Assembly: GCF_041429795.1 (NCBI RefSeq)
Contig: NZ_CP163424.1
Location: 2,916,001 to 2,980,000, forward strand
Source: Algimonas porphyrae
GTDB lineage: Bacteria > Pseudomonadota > Alphaproteobacteria > Caulobacterales > Maricaulaceae
DNA: 64,000 nucleotides
Reading direction: 5' to 3'
Shown here: positions 63,270 to 64,000 of the stretch, one piece after another
Layout: the number at the start of each line of letters is the position of its first letter
How positions within the stretch are numbered: position 1 is the first letter of the stretch
Program-made: the position numbers and the translations under genes
Notes under the pieces: generated by a model
Databases searched by the model: none
What the model saw: only the letters and a program-made list of their open reading frames with translations
Told to the model about the DNA's origin: nothing

Positions 63270-64000
63270 ATGGACCAGATCAACGACTTCATGGCGACGA
63301 TGCCGGGATGGCTGGCCGCCATCCTCACGGCCATTGCCGCGCTCATCATCGCTTTCATCATCCGTTCCGTTATCACGACGATCGTCAACAAGACGCGCTT
63401 CGGAGCGAAGGCCAAGACAACAGGCGGCAATCTCGGTAGCGCGCTGGGCCGTGCCGGTTTCTGGCTGACCCTGCTCTTCTTTGTACCGCCTTTCCTCGGT
63501 TTCCTCAATCTGGGCGAATATTCGCAACCGATCGATGATCTGTTCCGGAACATTGCGGCGTTCCTGCCGAACCTAATCGGCGCGGCGCTTCTCTTCGGGA
63601 TCGGCTATTTCATCGCCAAAATCGCTCAGAACGCGACCACAACGACCCTGCGGGCCATGCAGATCGACAATCTGATGAACCGGTTCGGTGTCGCATCGGC
63701 AACGGGTTCAACCGGGTCGCTGGCCAACGCCATTGGCACGCTGGTCTTCATTCTGGTCATTGTACCCGTCGCGATCGGCGCATTGGGCATTCTGAACATT
63801 GACGGCGTGTCGGGACCGCTGAGCAATATGCTGCAGGACTTCCTCGATATCATCCCATCGATCTTCGGCGCTGTTCTCGTTCTTGGACTGGCAATCTTTA
63901 TCGGGCGTTTTGTGTCCAACTTCCTGAAAGGTTTCCTGCCAACCCTTGGCTTCGACAATAGCGTCAATACGTTGATGTCGATCGATGACGGCGAAGGACT
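63270..64000 (+). CDS. TM_helix-repeat / mechanosensitive channel-like protein (runs off the right edge)
   Basis: The first 243 residues of a longer membrane protein. Units such as NLIGAALLFGIGYFIAKIAQ and SIFGAVLVLGLAIFIGRFVS repeat the conserved TM helix of PF05552, found in small-conductance mechanosensitive channel relatives. The ATG at 63270 has GGAGGG about 9 bases upstream. The channel domain, if any, is outside the window. Confidence 0.75.
   Translation, partial: MDQINDFMATMPGWLAAILTAIAALIIAFIIRSVITTIVNKTRFGAKAKTTGGNLGSALGRAGFWLTLLFFVPPFLGFLNLGEYSQPIDDLFRNIAAFLPNLIGAALLFGIGYFIAKIAQNATTTTLRAMQIDNLMNRFGVASATGSTGSLANAIGTLVFILVIVPVAIGALGILNIDGVSGPLSNMLQDFLDIIPSIFGAVLVLGLAIFIGRFVSNFLKGFLPTLGFDNSVNTLMSIDDGEG

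Overview
The window looks like ordinary chromosome of an alphaproteobacterium, most likely from the dimorphic/prosthecate marine group (Hyphomonadaceae or Maricaulales); family level is inference. Support comes from small families typical of the class (DUF1491, DUF2794, paired DUF465/YdcH, NDUFS6-type zinc finger), a DivJ/PleC-type kinase, PstA with a large periplasmic insert, a compact GluQRS and a TonB receptor beside a surface-type lipoprotein. Gene density is high, many neighbours overlap by 1-4 bases, and I see no phage, insertion sequence, integrase, CRISPR array or rRNA. One tRNA-Thr(TGT) is present.

Layout. 0-5.2 kb: a TonB-dependent receptor (runs off the left edge) preceded by an internally duplicated beta-helix lipoprotein, a TPR protein with a cluster of TGTGAC/GTCACA sites upstream, and a head-to-head DUF465 pair. 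5.2-13.6 kb: diguanylate cyclase, purEK, zinc finger-mtnP, an ABC ATPase/oxidoreductase/SDR operon, and an HxlR regulator divergent from a DUF1428-VOC pair. 13.6-18 kb: pstSCAB phosphate uptake operon without phoU. 18-26.5 kb: MATE pump, DUF1491, an orphan BcsB-like protein, a hybrid-free histidine kinase, sufE, membrane proteins and an HNH protein coupled to a 54-residue membrane protein. 26.7-33 kb: beta-propeller-like protein, ppk1-ppx polyphosphate operon, hpf and ptsN. 33-43.8 kb: membrane proteins, metG, CAAX-type protease, tRNA-Thr, DUF2794, DUF1223, AI-2E transporter, HerA-like ATPase, GluQRS. 43.8-50 kb: type I secretion ATPase and adaptor, lptD. 50-54.3 kb: ferredoxin-NADP reductase divergent from methylmalonyl-CoA mutase. 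54.3-61.8 kb: a possible nucleotidyltransferase, gmd-fcl (GDP-L-fucose), then cysD-cysNC and a DHH phosphoesterase (sulfate activation). 61.8-64 kb: zapE and a TM_helix/MscS-like protein (runs off the right edge).

The most unusual region is 54-61.5 kb. The CysD subunit carries a 70-residue N-terminal extension that looks like a small helix-turn-helix domain. The start codon is immediately preceded by a 16-base palindrome that lies over a candidate -10 element, which suggests a self-regulating, possibly leaderless sulfate-activation operon. The operon ends with a DHH-family phosphoesterase, a candidate for removing the PAP by-product. GDP-fucose genes immediately upstream make a sulfated fucose-containing surface glycan a reasonable hypothesis, though no sulfotransferase is in the window. 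Phosphate handling is a second theme: pstSCAB, ppk1 and ppx lie within about 18 kb.
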